Shown here: piece after piece, positions 51,114 to 60,901 of the stretch
Position numbering within the stretch: position 1 is the first letter of the stretch
How the letters are laid out: each line of letters starts with the position of its first letter
Source of the DNA: Gonapodya sp. JEL0774
Taxonomy: Eukaryota > Monoblepharomycota > Monoblepharidomycetes > Monoblepharidales > Gonapodyaceae
Reading direction: 5' to 3'
Length of the DNA stretch: 60,901 nucleotides
Assembly (NCBI GenBank): GCA_027604505.1
Contig: JADIIX010000137.1
Location: 1-60,901 of the forward strand
Notes under the pieces: model-generated
Seen by the model: only the letters and a program-made list of their open reading frames with translations
Databases searched by the model: none
What the model was told of the DNA's origin: nothing
Made by a program: the position numbers and the translations under genes

Positions 51114-52520
51114 CACCCGCGATGAATTGATTTGGTTGAGTGGATTTGCTGCGATGTCGGAAGTGCTGTGGTCGGGCTCACCGGTCTGAACCTCTATGAA
51201 CCTGTGACTGTTGAAATGGTCTATATTCACGGTAAGTTCTAATTTTGCGCACTGGGAGAATCATCGTCTGATGTATTCTTGCTTGTTTTGGACACTTCCA
51301 GGAGGCCAAATCGTCCAGCAGAGAGCGTTCAGCTTCGGATTGGTTAAGGACACAGTCCTCGGGGTCTTTTCGGTCCTCTGGTTGTTTGTCGTAACACTTT
51401 TCTCGGTAGGTCATGCAAGTTCGTGATCGTCACAGCCGGCCTCACAGGCGTTCAAGCCCAATAGCACTCCTTCCACATCAACTAGATCATCTGCACAGGG
51501 AAGAAGTGGCGTGACTAGTGAAGCTTGGGACCGTGGAGCAGGCCAAGGGGCGACACGGCGTCTGGGTGGCAACATACACGGAATGGGAAGCTCTTGTAAG
51601 TGTGAGAAGGATTTACAGCGGCATTGTGTACGTAGTAACAGCCAGTGCGAACCGTCAGCTTCCTGCAACATGCCGGGAGCTGGTGGCTCCTGAGGCAATT
51701 AAATGCGCCGAGCACTGTCTCGTCGCGCGTTTTCTTCTTTTCTCTCGTTGCACACGTGGTGCATCCCCCCTCCCTGGCGGGTTGAGCTTGAGGGGTTGCC
51801 ATTGATGAAGCAGCGTTCCAAATTCCTTGCATAAAGGAAGAGGCGCTTGCTGACACAACTATGTGCCGATTGTGAGACTTCCTGGGTGTCCAGTGGAAAA
51901 GGAGGCTGTAATACGATGCAGAGTGACCAGTGGTCCTTTCCTTGATTGATAGAACTTGACATTTAAGTTAAGTTGGTTTGTGTTAATTCTGATGGAACAG
52001 TTAGTCTGAGGGACAGGCATCATCTACTCATCCGCGCAAACGTACAACCACTGGACCCGTGGAGAGCTACTCCACAAGAATATACACGTTGATGTATCTT
52101 TTGCTATCTTTGAACCTACATCACCACCACTTTGTACGTTGGGTTAGAAAATGACGTTCGATGTGAGTCAAGCCATGCTTCGGGCTTGGTGCCCCGGCTG
52201 GTGACCACCGTGGTTACGCATACAACATGTGATACCTGGGCACCATAAGACTTAAGATAAGGGGAAACCTCAGCAAATCATTCTGTGTATGAAGGTAATA
52301 CGGTAGTGCCTTCGGCCATGCACTTTCGACAGACTTCCGGCCCAACTAGTTCAGCTCACAGCCAAAAAAGTGAGGGATCCGAGCGTACCTTGGTCAATGA
52401 TTGAATATGAGGGAAAGTTGAGTTGGTCATGTCAGTTGCTATGTTTTCGCACTCGCACGGGAGTACCTGGACCACAGTAATCGAATAGGTGAACTGCTCA
52501 GTTTCAATCAATTGATTCAC
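51114..52520. other. Divergent intergenic gap of 1.4 kb
   Basis: The gap lies between the LRRC45 start (-) and the TFIIIC subunit start (+). The proximal part may hold a small minus-strand gene, listed separately. From about 51970 to 52520 no coding exon, repeat or RNA gene was recognised; it probably contains the TFIIIC-subunit promoter. Confidence 0.5.
51411..51832 (-). CDS. Possible small cysteine-rich protein (low confidence)
   Basis: The minus-strand frame from the ATG at 51830-51832 reads MQGIWNAASSMATPQAQPAR, then a Cys-containing EGGCTTCATREKK and LGAFNCLRSHQLPACC. A second open stretch nearer 51490-51411 reads DDLVDVEGVLLGLNACEAGC then DDHELA and a stop, and follows a good CTGTGCAG acceptor. 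They could be two exons of one small protein, but no donor gives a clean phase match. No family was recognised. It may equally be the untranslated leader of LRRC45. Confidence 0.2.
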
Positions 52521-55500
52521 ATGCCCGTTGACCCTCCTGACCTCGAACTCGGGTCTGCTTCCTTCACTAGCCAGAATTGTACAGACTCTCCCACTTCAAC
52601 TCCTGCTCGCGGACGTGGCCGACCAAGAGGATCTGGAACTGCCAGCGGGAGAGGACGAGGACGACCTCGAGCCCCTGGTAAATTTTTCAATCAACGACTC
52701 TGGCACTGACTTTTTTATCATACAGCTTTCTCATCTAGTGGATCGGGGAACGGAAACGGGATTGTCGGGTGAGGGGAGCGATGACAATGATCGCGCTTTG
52801 AAGACGACTTCAAAACCCCGTGTCACGAAGAACCATCCAAATACAAGGAGGCCAACAAAGAAGAGAAAGGTTGTTCTTCGCTGTGGTTGCGCTTCTTACT
52901 CCAACTTCCCATCAACTCAATTAGTACTGTCCTCACACTGTCAGCCCTCTTCGGAGTCAGAAGCAGAATTCGTAACCTCCTCATCTTCATCCGAGAACTC
53001 TTTCTCTGGTGACGACCACGATGACGACGCACCTTCGGTCACAGAGGAAGCCGAACCTGGGGATGGTGCACCCGAGCTCCAAGTAGCAGACTCAACTGCA
53101 CCATCTTCCTCCGCCCCCGTACGCCGCAAATACGTTCGCAAAACCAAAACCCTACCTGAAACGTGCGATGGTGACGCTGACGGTGAAGCCGGTGATGAAA
53201 AGGGTGCCAACACCAACAAGCCCCCCAAACCGACACCTCCTGCCACCCTACCCCACCCTGCTCACCCTGCATATATCCTTCTTCTCCGAGCTGGCCTCAT
53301 CCACCGTCGTGTCCTCCTCACACCAGAGCAGTACGCCGCTCGACTCATCGCTGATGGCCTGACAGAGAAGGAGGTCAGACGGCATGAGATGGCGGCACGC
53401 AAGGTGATCAGATTAAATGGGATGCCGGCAAAAGGGATTAGACCGGTATTACCGAATGTACCTGGTGGTGCTAAGGCTGACCGTGATGGGGACAGAGCTG
53501 GCGGCGGTACCGACCAGGAGGAGGACTCCAAAATGAATCAAGAAGTTGGGAAAGCTTTGGCGCAGAACAAGCCACGGGGCCGCCCGAGGAAATCTCCGGC
53601 GGTGGTGGCTGATGGTGCGGCTGCAGCTTCTACTGCATCCTCAACTGACGCGTCAGGCGCCGTAGAGGAAGCTGTAGCCCCCAGAACAGAGGGAGAGGTG
53701 GGTAGTGACAGTGGGACTGGGAAGAAAGGCAAGGGACGAAGTGGCAGTGCGCTTGCGAGCACGCCTGGTGCATCGGCGGGGAGGAGTCGAGGTCGTGGGA
53801 GTCGCGGTGCCAAGGGGAAGGCTGGTCAACCTTCCAGGGACTCGTTAGTGTCAGAATCAGCACAAGAACGAGGACAAAACCTGGATGGTGCACCATCTGC
53901 AACACCCAATGACGTCACAGACAACCAAGGCGCACCCGGATCAACCACATCGGGTTTGCAATCAGGAAACGGGAGACCGTCGTCATCGCTCGAGGGGGCT
54001 CCAGGTTCGTCGGATCTTCAAAGTCTTGACCCAGCCTCAGCTACCAGCACTTCCCCGGGGCAATCTCACCTCTGGCCCCCATTCACCTCTAACAGACTCC
54101 GATGCCCGATTCCCTTATGCACACTCCATTGGGGAAATATTCCCGGACTCAAATGGCACTCAAAGAACTACGTGCACGATGCGTACGAGGTACTCAGGTG
54201 GTGTTTCCCGGCGAAGGAGCAGGAACTAGATGGGATTACAGATAAGGAGAATGAGGGGGACAAGGAGAAGGAGGAGGAAGAAGTGGACCACATCCTCCGC
54301 GCTGTCGAATTAACCGCCGAGTACCGCTCTGTTGTCCCCGACTCTAAATCTGTAACGATCCACAAAGTGTTTGCGGGGTCCCATCCTGTTGTGGGACGCT
54401 TCTTCTCTGCTGCTGGGTTGGACGCGTGGACAAGTCCGGCCACTTATTTGGAGCCCGTGGTGTTTCCAGGACAAGCCAGAACGTCCGAGTATGATTGGCT
54501 GTTGGGCGGACGGTTTGAATCTGGGTGGGTCAAGGTGTTATTGGGGGGGGGTGAGGCCGTTTTGGAGGGTTCGGCATCGCAAAGAGTATCCAGCGCTGCG
54601 TCCACGTCGGCATCTGCATCGGCTGACGCGGCCCTGTCCGCGTCTTTTCCGAAACCCAGCAAACGCCGTCGGCAAGTTAAACTGGCCAACGACCCTGACT
54701 CCGTGGCCTCGGACCTACCTGGGTCCACTCAAACCCCTGCCCACCTACTCGGCGCGCGGCCGGACACTGAGCTACCGCACATAGGTATGGTCTGTTCTGT
54801 GGTGCGGGACGAAGAGTGGGAGGAGGATTGTGGGACGGGAGTTGCTTTCAAAAAAACATCAAAGGCGAAGGAAGGAATTAGCAACTCTAAGGTGAAGGAG
54901 CCAGTTTGGAAAGAAGTGTGGCCAGAGACAGGGGAGTGGGAGGTGCTTGCAGGGGTGGAAGGGTGAGTTTGCATTCTCTGACTCCAGGACTCTTTCGATT
55001 GTACAAGTCGACAACCCAGAAGGAACTGGCAATCTGAAACAGAAACATGCTATCCTTCACACTCTCCCCCATCAGTAGATCTACTTTTCGCGAGTACTTG
55101 CCTGACCCGTCCACAACCACAATCCACTTCCTGACCCGCAAGGCAGGGAAATCGGCCGCTAAGAAGACCAAAGCGGGCCAAACTGACGTGGACTTACATC
55201 AAGAAGCAGAGCACGGGCACGGGGAGGGAAATCAATTTGATGGGCAGGAGGAAGAGCGAGAGAGACCGGGAGTGGTGTTGTCGCTATTTGAGACGTGCGC
55301 AATAGGTGAGCGGCAATTTTGCTTTCGGCGGAGGCCGTATTCGGGGTCGTTAAAAACTGATATGCATATGACTTGTGTTGAATGGTGGTGGTGGTGGTGA
55401 GACCACCCTAAGAAACGTGGCTTTGTGCTCAATACGGGGTTGAACGTGTGGGGATTGGATTGGTGCCACGGTATTCCCTATCAAGGTGCGTCTACATATA

Positions 55501-57736
55501 ACCAGGGATGTACGTATCGAAGGCCGGAACTGCAGTCACCTCTCAACAACCGATCTCTCCTCGCAGAATCCCGCTACATTGCCGTTGGCGGCTACCTCCA
55601 CGGTCCCACGGAGCACCACACTATGGATCGCAGTTTCGGTCCTAATTCTATCCAGATCTGGCGGTGTGGGGATTCCGTAACGGACCTGCCACGTGATCGC
55701 AATGCGAATGCGACTGGCGGAGCTATTCCCGTGTTGGAAATGTGCATTTTGCATGAATATGGAATTGTGAGAGATTTGAGATGGTGTAGCTATGGAAACT
55801 GGATGGGAGGGCATGAGTTGGAAGACGTGGTGAGTAGGCCGAAAGGAAGGGATAAACCGTGCAAACTTCACTCCAGAAAGTAAACACAACACAATAACCT
55901 TGTTGTACTTCCAAGAATCCCCCAGCCAACGCAATACCACGACTGGGTTTCCTTGCGGCAACTTTTGGCGACGGGGGCATGCGAATTTTCGTTGTTCCTC
56001 AGCCACGGGAACTCCGGAAACGGTTGCTAGGGGAGGGTTCCACGGGGCCAATTTTTGGTGCGTCTACATTACTGAGCAGACGTGAAGAGATCTTGCCCGA
56101 AACCTCATCTGTGGTGTGTGCTCGATAGTTCGATGTAACGCACCTTTAGCCGAAGTCACTGTATTAGGGGCAACATTGTTCCATCTTGCCTGGGGTGGTC
56201 ACGAGAAAATTGCGATCGGATGCTCCGACGGTAAGCCTTGAGGTTTGCCAGTTTGAGTATGTTGGGGATAAGCACTTCACGGTTTCTCAAGGACAGGTGG
56301 GATTCTTGTTGCAAGTGTTGCGGAAGCGATCCGAAACAGGTTGAGGCGGTCTAAAGGAAAAGGGAAAGGACCAGCGGGGTTTGAGCACACGAACAGTGAG
56401 TATTCCGTTGAACCACACACCCCATCCAAACCGGCCATCAAAACTAACTTCTCTGTTCCCATTACTAATAAAGTTGTCACTCAATGCATTGCCAACCACG
56501 ACTCACTCGTTCTCGGCGTTTCTTGGAATGAGCCCACCCGGAGACGGCGTGACCCTCGACTGCGAGCCTTAAGAGGCAAGGAAAACCTTCAAGAATGGCT
56601 CCAACCTCAACCTTGGCAGATTCTTTCGTCAGGCAGCGACGGGTACCTTGTGGTGACGGATGAGAGGGATCCCCACTGCGGCTTGCATTTGTTCAGAGTT
56701 CGGGGTGAGTCGGAGTGTCCCTAGTACTTGCTCAGAGTATGCCATATGGACACTGCCTTTATTATAAAAGGATTTCTTTCTGCGTCCCACTGGGCTGCGC
56801 AAGAAAACACGATTCTATTTGGTGATGCCGATTGCACCGTTCGTCTCGCCCGAATCGGTGAAGAGGATCCCAAGCGCGCCAAGGAAGACGATATGGCACC
56901 GATGATGGCGAGCAGGACGCTCATGGGTCACAAAGGACATATCTGGGTATGTAGAGAATTGGAAAGGGCGCGGTTCCGGTGAACTTTTCCGCGCTTATAA
57001 AGCACAACAATCTGCTCCGTTAGGACATTTCCTCTTCTGTGTATACCCCATTCGCTGTGTCGTGCAGTGTGGATGGAACCGTACGTATGGCCAACTGGAA
57101 CAGGCTTGGTGACCGAAGACACGTGGTGGGTAAAGTTCGGAACACGGTTGGGTCATTGGCCGGCCATTGATAGTGTCTTGGACTTGCTGTCGGCGTGATG
57201 TATTCTTTGCGTATGAGTAGCGACCAATCGTTGTCACCTTTTACAAGCTCGGATGGGAGGGTGAACGCGTTTACATGTTCCAAGAAGAATTGAATCGAGA
57301 GGTGAGGAAATCGATGTCGAAAGAGTGTATTATTTGCCCGACTTTTGTCTCAAAGGTAATTTGTATGCGTCTTTTGCGCGTTTCTTTGACAAACAAGGAT
57401 TTCCTAGCCTCCAATTATAAGAGTGGTGGGCAGCTCAACATTTTTCCAGAGACAGTTGCGATTCAGAAGGTGAGTAATTGATCTTTTGACACGCACCACA
57501 CTGTATTTTCTTCACTGCAAAGACTCACTAAACATGATAATCCCTTCCCTTTCATCCATTCATGAAATGAACTTATCGCGAACCCCTTCCTATCGCTTAC
57601 GATGACGACTGCTGTCACCGTGGAATATTTTGTGTACTACTGACAGGTTGTTTGGAACACTGATCTCTGTGCATGGTCGTGGGTAGTTTCAGGAGGTTCG
57701 GCAGGTCTCATACGGATCGACTCTGCGTTGCACTAG
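52521..57736 (+). CDS. TFIIIC WD-repeat subunit (Sfc6/Tfc6/GTF3C2-like) with N-terminal AT-hooks
   Basis: Subunit of the RNA polymerase III factor TFIIIC that binds the tRNA B-box. The ATG at 52521 begins an exon encoding two AT-hooks, GRGRPRGSG and GRGRPRAP. Donor GTAAAT at 52680 and acceptor ATCTAG join it to VDRGTETGLSGEGSDDNDRA and a basic NLS-like segment. A third AT-hook (KPRGRPRKSP) lies near 53575. A long disordered region gives way to FTSNRLRCPIPLCTLHWGN, a possible zinc-finger-like segment with CPIPLC, then the WD40 part: GLNVWGLDWCHG, SRYIAVGGYLHGPTEHH, SIQIWRCGD, VLEMCILHEYGIVRDLRWCS, GFLAATFGDGGMRIFVVPQP, IKGFLSASHW and, after the last intron, WVVSGGSAGLIRI to the stop at 57734-57736. 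The AATFGDG-type strand and terminal SGG-GLIRI resemble GTF3C2/Sfc6. Exons at 54970-55430 are not fully resolved. Confidence 0.78.
55384..55399 (+). repeat. Short TGG microsatellite
   Basis: About five consecutive tgg units next to the end of an exon or intron of the TFIIIC-subunit gene. Probably intronic. Confidence 0.7.
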
Positions 57737-58226
57737 TGCCAAATGAAAGATCACGTCTGCGCGTGTCACAGCGCATTAAATACACTTCACGTACTCACAA
57801 TATATGTTAATTAAGGGGAGGGGTATCGTACCGGGAGCATGGGGCTTCTGCTAGCGTGGGGAACGCATCGGTATTCGACTGCGTTGGCTGAAAGAGGCCG
57901 AGTCTTCGCGTTGAGAGCACTTTGGAAGTCACAGAAATGGAAAGTATTCTATAAGTTCACCTCCTTTTCGACCCCATAGAAGTATGGGTCCACTCCTCGA
58001 GCTTTATCAGTGAACTTAAGTGAATCATACAACGATTTTGAGAGAGGACGTTGACGACCGGGTATCCGCTTCCCCCGATCGTCCAACACAAGATTGTCAG
58101 TTAAGTCGTCCGTTCGCGGGTACATGATGATTCCTCAGGGTTGGTAAGGATGAGTTTCTGGTATTTGTGGCTCTCACACTCAAATGCCATGGTCTTGGTT
58201 GTTGCACAATCGAGTTGTGATCCCCA
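57737..58226. other. Intergenic region upstream of dynein LIC
   Basis: About 490 bp lie between the stop of the TFIIIC subunit and the start of the dynein light intermediate chain, both on the + strand. It must contain a polyadenylation region and a promoter. No coding or RNA feature was seen. Confidence 0.5.
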
Positions 58227-60549
58227 ATGGTTTCCACTCATGATCCGTCCAAGGACAAGGAAAACATATGGACGACGCTATTAGCATCAGCCGCTTCGTC
58301 GAGACAGACACCCACGAGGAATGTCATCGTCCTTGGTGAGTGACAACATGTTGCAGTCTGCCGCATGTTATCACTCTGAATTACGACAATTTTACGGCCG
58401 TGACACCACTGTGCCTCTGAATCATAACTCGCAGGGGATGCTGAAAGTGGAAAGTCGACCATTATTGCCGCAATCAAGTCGGCAAATCCGGCGGACGCCC
58501 ATGTCGCGGTGAAGCCAGCCCCGGGAACTGACCTTGCTCTATCTTTCTCTTACATGGATCTCAGAGAGGAAGAAGGTTCGGCATTGTGATCTTATATGCG
58601 CCATGGCCCCATGTACACCGAATCCCATCATTCCTTCTCGTGAACGTCCCATTGATCCATCACGTCTTCTCCCATATGGGTGGTATCGGTGATAATCACA
58701 ACTAAACCGAATATTAATGAATCGCAGATGTAGTTGCCGCTCGGATAGGCTTTTATCATGTTGCCAGCAGCCCGTCCTACAGTTCGCTCCTCCGATTTTC
58801 GTTATCTGCCACCACCTTGGCAGGATCCCTTGTCGTCATCACCCTCGACTGGAAAAAACCATGGAACTTTGTAGAGTCGTGTGAGCGGTGGCTTAGCATT
58901 CTGCGAAATCGGGTGACCGAAATCGCGGAACGGAATCCTGAAGTTGTGGATGAGTGTAAGAGGGCACGTGAGTGACGGGGTGTATGTTATGTCTCCTGGA
59001 TATATTGCAGTGAGAGGCTCTCTAATGGGCTAGATCTCTTGGTGTGAAGTGATATCGGACAAGAATGGGAGCTGTTGCCTTAGAGTGCAGCGATAACCCC
59101 GAACAACAAAAACCTGCCCAACACTCGGGACATGATGGGTCATTAGCTGGATTTCGTCTCTTACTGGGTTCCTCGCATTCCAACTGTCGCATTCTACCTG
59201 CCTTTTCCAGTGGAATCCTTTGTTCGGTCGTATTCAGATCCATCAGACTCTGTCCCGAATGGAGACCTCCGACCCGACTCACCTCTTCCTGTACGCCCAC
59301 CACCATCGCCTGTGAAACAACCTTCATTACCGGGTTCTAGTCTTGCGACAGGCGTTTCCGTCGTTCCGACATCTTCCCCTGTTCAACCAGCACTCGCCCC
59401 AATGCCAGAGGGCTGTCTATTGGAGAACCTAGGCATCCCGATTGTCATTGTTTGCACGAAGGTGAGGAGAGCGAAAACCCGAAAGTTTGAATGCACAAGG
59501 GAAAAGTACCCGGATGCTTCCTTCCATCGGAAAGTCTGACACAATAGGTCTCCTGGAGCGGGAGGTCGAATACCGAGAAGAACATTTTGACTTCATCCAA
59601 CAAGCCCTTCGAACTTTGTGCCTTAGATGTGAGAGGAGCACGATGTAACTCCCTCTTGGGTTCATTGTCTCGCAAATGACCATTCATCCCTGACCCAGAT
59701 GGTGCGTCACTCGTATACACGTCAACCTCCAAACCACATACGTCTACCGCCCTACGATCCTACATTCTTCACCGTCTCCTTCACCAACTCCCACCATCAA
59801 CCGCATCGGATCCGTCTTCTGGCACCTCATCTCCTCGCCAGCTCCCATCCTTTCCATTCCTGCGCCGAGCGCAAGTGGTCGATCGTGACGCTGTACTCGT
59901 TCCCACTGGTTGGGACTCTTGGGGAAAGATTAGGGTGTTACGGGATGGCTTTGACTGTCCCAGCGCCGCTGACACTGGATCGGGGTCTCCACAATCCTCA
60001 ATTGACGGTGGCTCGGGAGCCCGGGACTATTTTTCGTCAGTCGTAAAAAAGCCAGTTGAGAAAGTGAGCCGTTGACGTTTGTACATGCATAAATGTGCAT
60101 TTTGACTGGCCGTTTCTCTGTAGCTTGTTATTCCCAACCCCACCATCGCGGCCGAGGACGACCAGGCTTTTCTTGAGCGACACATCGCCGTTCTCGGCGA
60201 TGGAACGTCTTCGGGGCGCGGTTCAGACTCCTTACTTCTCCGCACTACGTCTTCCAACTCCTACAGTGGTGACTTAGGTCCCAAATCACAAAGTCTAAGG
60301 GCTGTGAGTGATGTCACTTTGATGACTATTGCGCACAAAGGGGACTTCACGCGTCTCGTATCCTGGGCGTTTGCGAACCGTTTGCTTTTTAGGCGGGAAT
60401 AACACCGACCACAAATCCCACCGCCGCTGCCCCGCCAGGGGCTCAAACAGAGATGATTGAAAATTTCTTCAAAAATCTGTTGATCAAGAAAACTGGTGGT
60501 AGAGCTGCAAGTATGAGCAGCAAACGACCAGAGGACGCAAACCGATAGC
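58227..60549 (+). CDS. DYNC1LI1: Cytoplasmic dynein-1 light intermediate chain
   Basis: Dynein subunit that links the motor to cargo adaptors. Exon 1 (58227-58335) encodes MVSTHDPSKDKENIWTTLLA then the strand NVIVLG. Exon 2 starts at 58435 and completes a Walker A-like GDAESGKST, then GTDLALSFSYMDLREEE. Further exons give RIGFYHVASS, VVITLDWKKPWNFVESCERW, the G-domain strand NLGIPIVIVCTK (about 59425-59460), SDTIGLLEREVEYREEHFDF then IQQALRTLCLRYGASLVYTS, VVDRDAVLVPTGWDSWGKI, and AAEDDQAFLERHIA. The last exon carries EMIENFFKNLLIKKTG, matching the conserved LIC effector-binding helix that contacts activating adaptors; the stop is at 60547-60549. This helix points to dynein-1 rather than the intraflagellar dynein-2 LIC, which lacks it. 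The insert between 59220 and 59400 is Pro/Ser-rich. Confidence 0.92.
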
Positions 60550-60645
60550 GGTCGCCACATGTACAGTGTAATTAATATTAGATTTCCAGTGTCTCGTACA
60601 GTACATTATCCTTCACTCTTGCTCGTGATGCACACCATTAATCAT

Positions 60646-60813
60646 TCATTTCGGCATATCCTGAGGTTGCATCTCACTGGTCGCCCCAAACGCCCGGAAC
60701 CAGCAATTGGAAACGAATGCTACGCAAATTAAATACAAAAGTAGAGTACGATCGGGAACATATTGAGTGACGTGGGTGAACCAGAGACATTCTTGGGATT
60801 TGATCAGAAAATG
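60646..60813 (-). CDS. Possible 3'-terminal exon of a membrane protein (partial)
   Basis: A good acceptor (ATAATCAG on the minus strand) opens a frame with one hydrophobic, membrane-like helix, TLLLYLICVAFVSNCWF, and a short tail ending QPQDMPK and a stop at 60646. It could be the last exon of a gene whose body lies beyond the right edge. The family is not recognised and the call rests only on the acceptor, the hydrophobic helix and the open frame. Confidence 0.3.
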   Translation of the reverse strand, partial: HFLIKSQECLWFTHVTQYVPDRTLLLYLICVAFVSNCWFRAFGATSEMQPQDMPK

Positions 60814-60840
60814 CTGATTATGTGGGCATATGTGAATTCT

Positions 60841-60890
60841 GGGGTACCCCACATGGGGTGGCGCCTCCTGGGGTGTTTCGCCACCACCCC
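60841..60890. repeat. Inverted-repeat, hairpin-prone segment at the right edge
   Basis: The palindrome ggggtacccc (60841-60850) is followed by arms ggggtggcg (60855-60863) and cgccaccacccc (60879-60890), which pair apart from a 3-nt bulge. If the adjacent minus-strand exon is real, this hairpin lies within its upstream intron, like the hairpins in D2HGDH intron 1. Confidence 0.6.
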
Positions 60891-60901
60891 AAATGAGAAT
60901 T

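Larger units (their letters stand above)
60550..60901. other. Right-edge region downstream of dynein LIC
   Basis: It holds a possible minus-strand terminal exon (60646-60813) and an inverted-repeat segment near the edge, both listed separately. No other feature was seen. Confidence 0.4.

Noticed and set aside
52528-52680. An alternative frame through exon 1 of the TFIIIC subunit encoding an acidic peptide
   Set aside because: The overlapping frame from the ATG at 52521 encodes two textbook AT-hooks and splices in phase to the downstream exon, so it is the better reading.

Overview
The window is eukaryotic nuclear DNA. Its genes are split by many short introns, mostly 50-130 nt, with GTGAGT-like donors and CAG/TAG acceptors. 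The gene set suggests a flagellated (zoosporic), chytrid-like fungus. It combines fungal-type proteins (a PHO80-type cyclin, Dbp8, Slh1/ASCC3, a SOK1/TCP11 protein, a TFIIIC WD-repeat subunit) with genes normally kept by organisms that have a motile flagellum or centrioles (a CatSper2-type sperm channel and LRRC45). The lineage is inferred from gene content; no marker gene is present.

Layout. 1-2.5 kb (+): D-2-hydroxyglutarate dehydrogenase, 5' end outside the window, with hairpin and tandem repeats in its introns. 3.1-6.0 kb (-): two-RRM protein. 6.5-13.9 kb (+): listerin/LTN1. 14.1-16.6 kb (-): CatSper2-like channel. 17.2-19.1 kb (+): a second RRM protein. 19.3-37.8 kb: a long minus-strand block of KIF22/Kid kinesin, TTC27, ASCC3/Slh1 helicase, a 570-residue orphan ORF, PP2A leucine carboxyl methyltransferase and a PHO80-like cyclin. 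38.9-42.0 kb (+): DDX49/Dbp8. 42.0-44.6 kb (-): ataxin-10/CTR86. 44.9-48.8 kb (+): TCP11/SOK1. 48.9-51.1 kb (-): LRRC45. 52.5-57.7 kb (+): TFIIIC subunit related to Sfc6/GTF3C2. 58.2-60.5 kb (+): cytoplasmic dynein-1 light intermediate chain. A possible terminal exon of another gene lies at the right edge on the minus strand.

Themes. LTN1 and ASCC3/Slh1 both act in ribosome-associated quality control. CatSper2, TCP11, LRRC45, the dynein LIC and KIF22 concern flagella, centrosomes or microtubules. Dbp8 and TFIIIC serve ribosome biogenesis and Pol III transcription. The genes are independent eukaryotic units, not operons, but the minus-strand block is very tightly packed, with gaps of 12-130 bp. 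The most notable single item is the CatSper2 gene. Splice sites were read by eye from reading-frame continuity and family similarity, so internal exon borders are provisional unless given.
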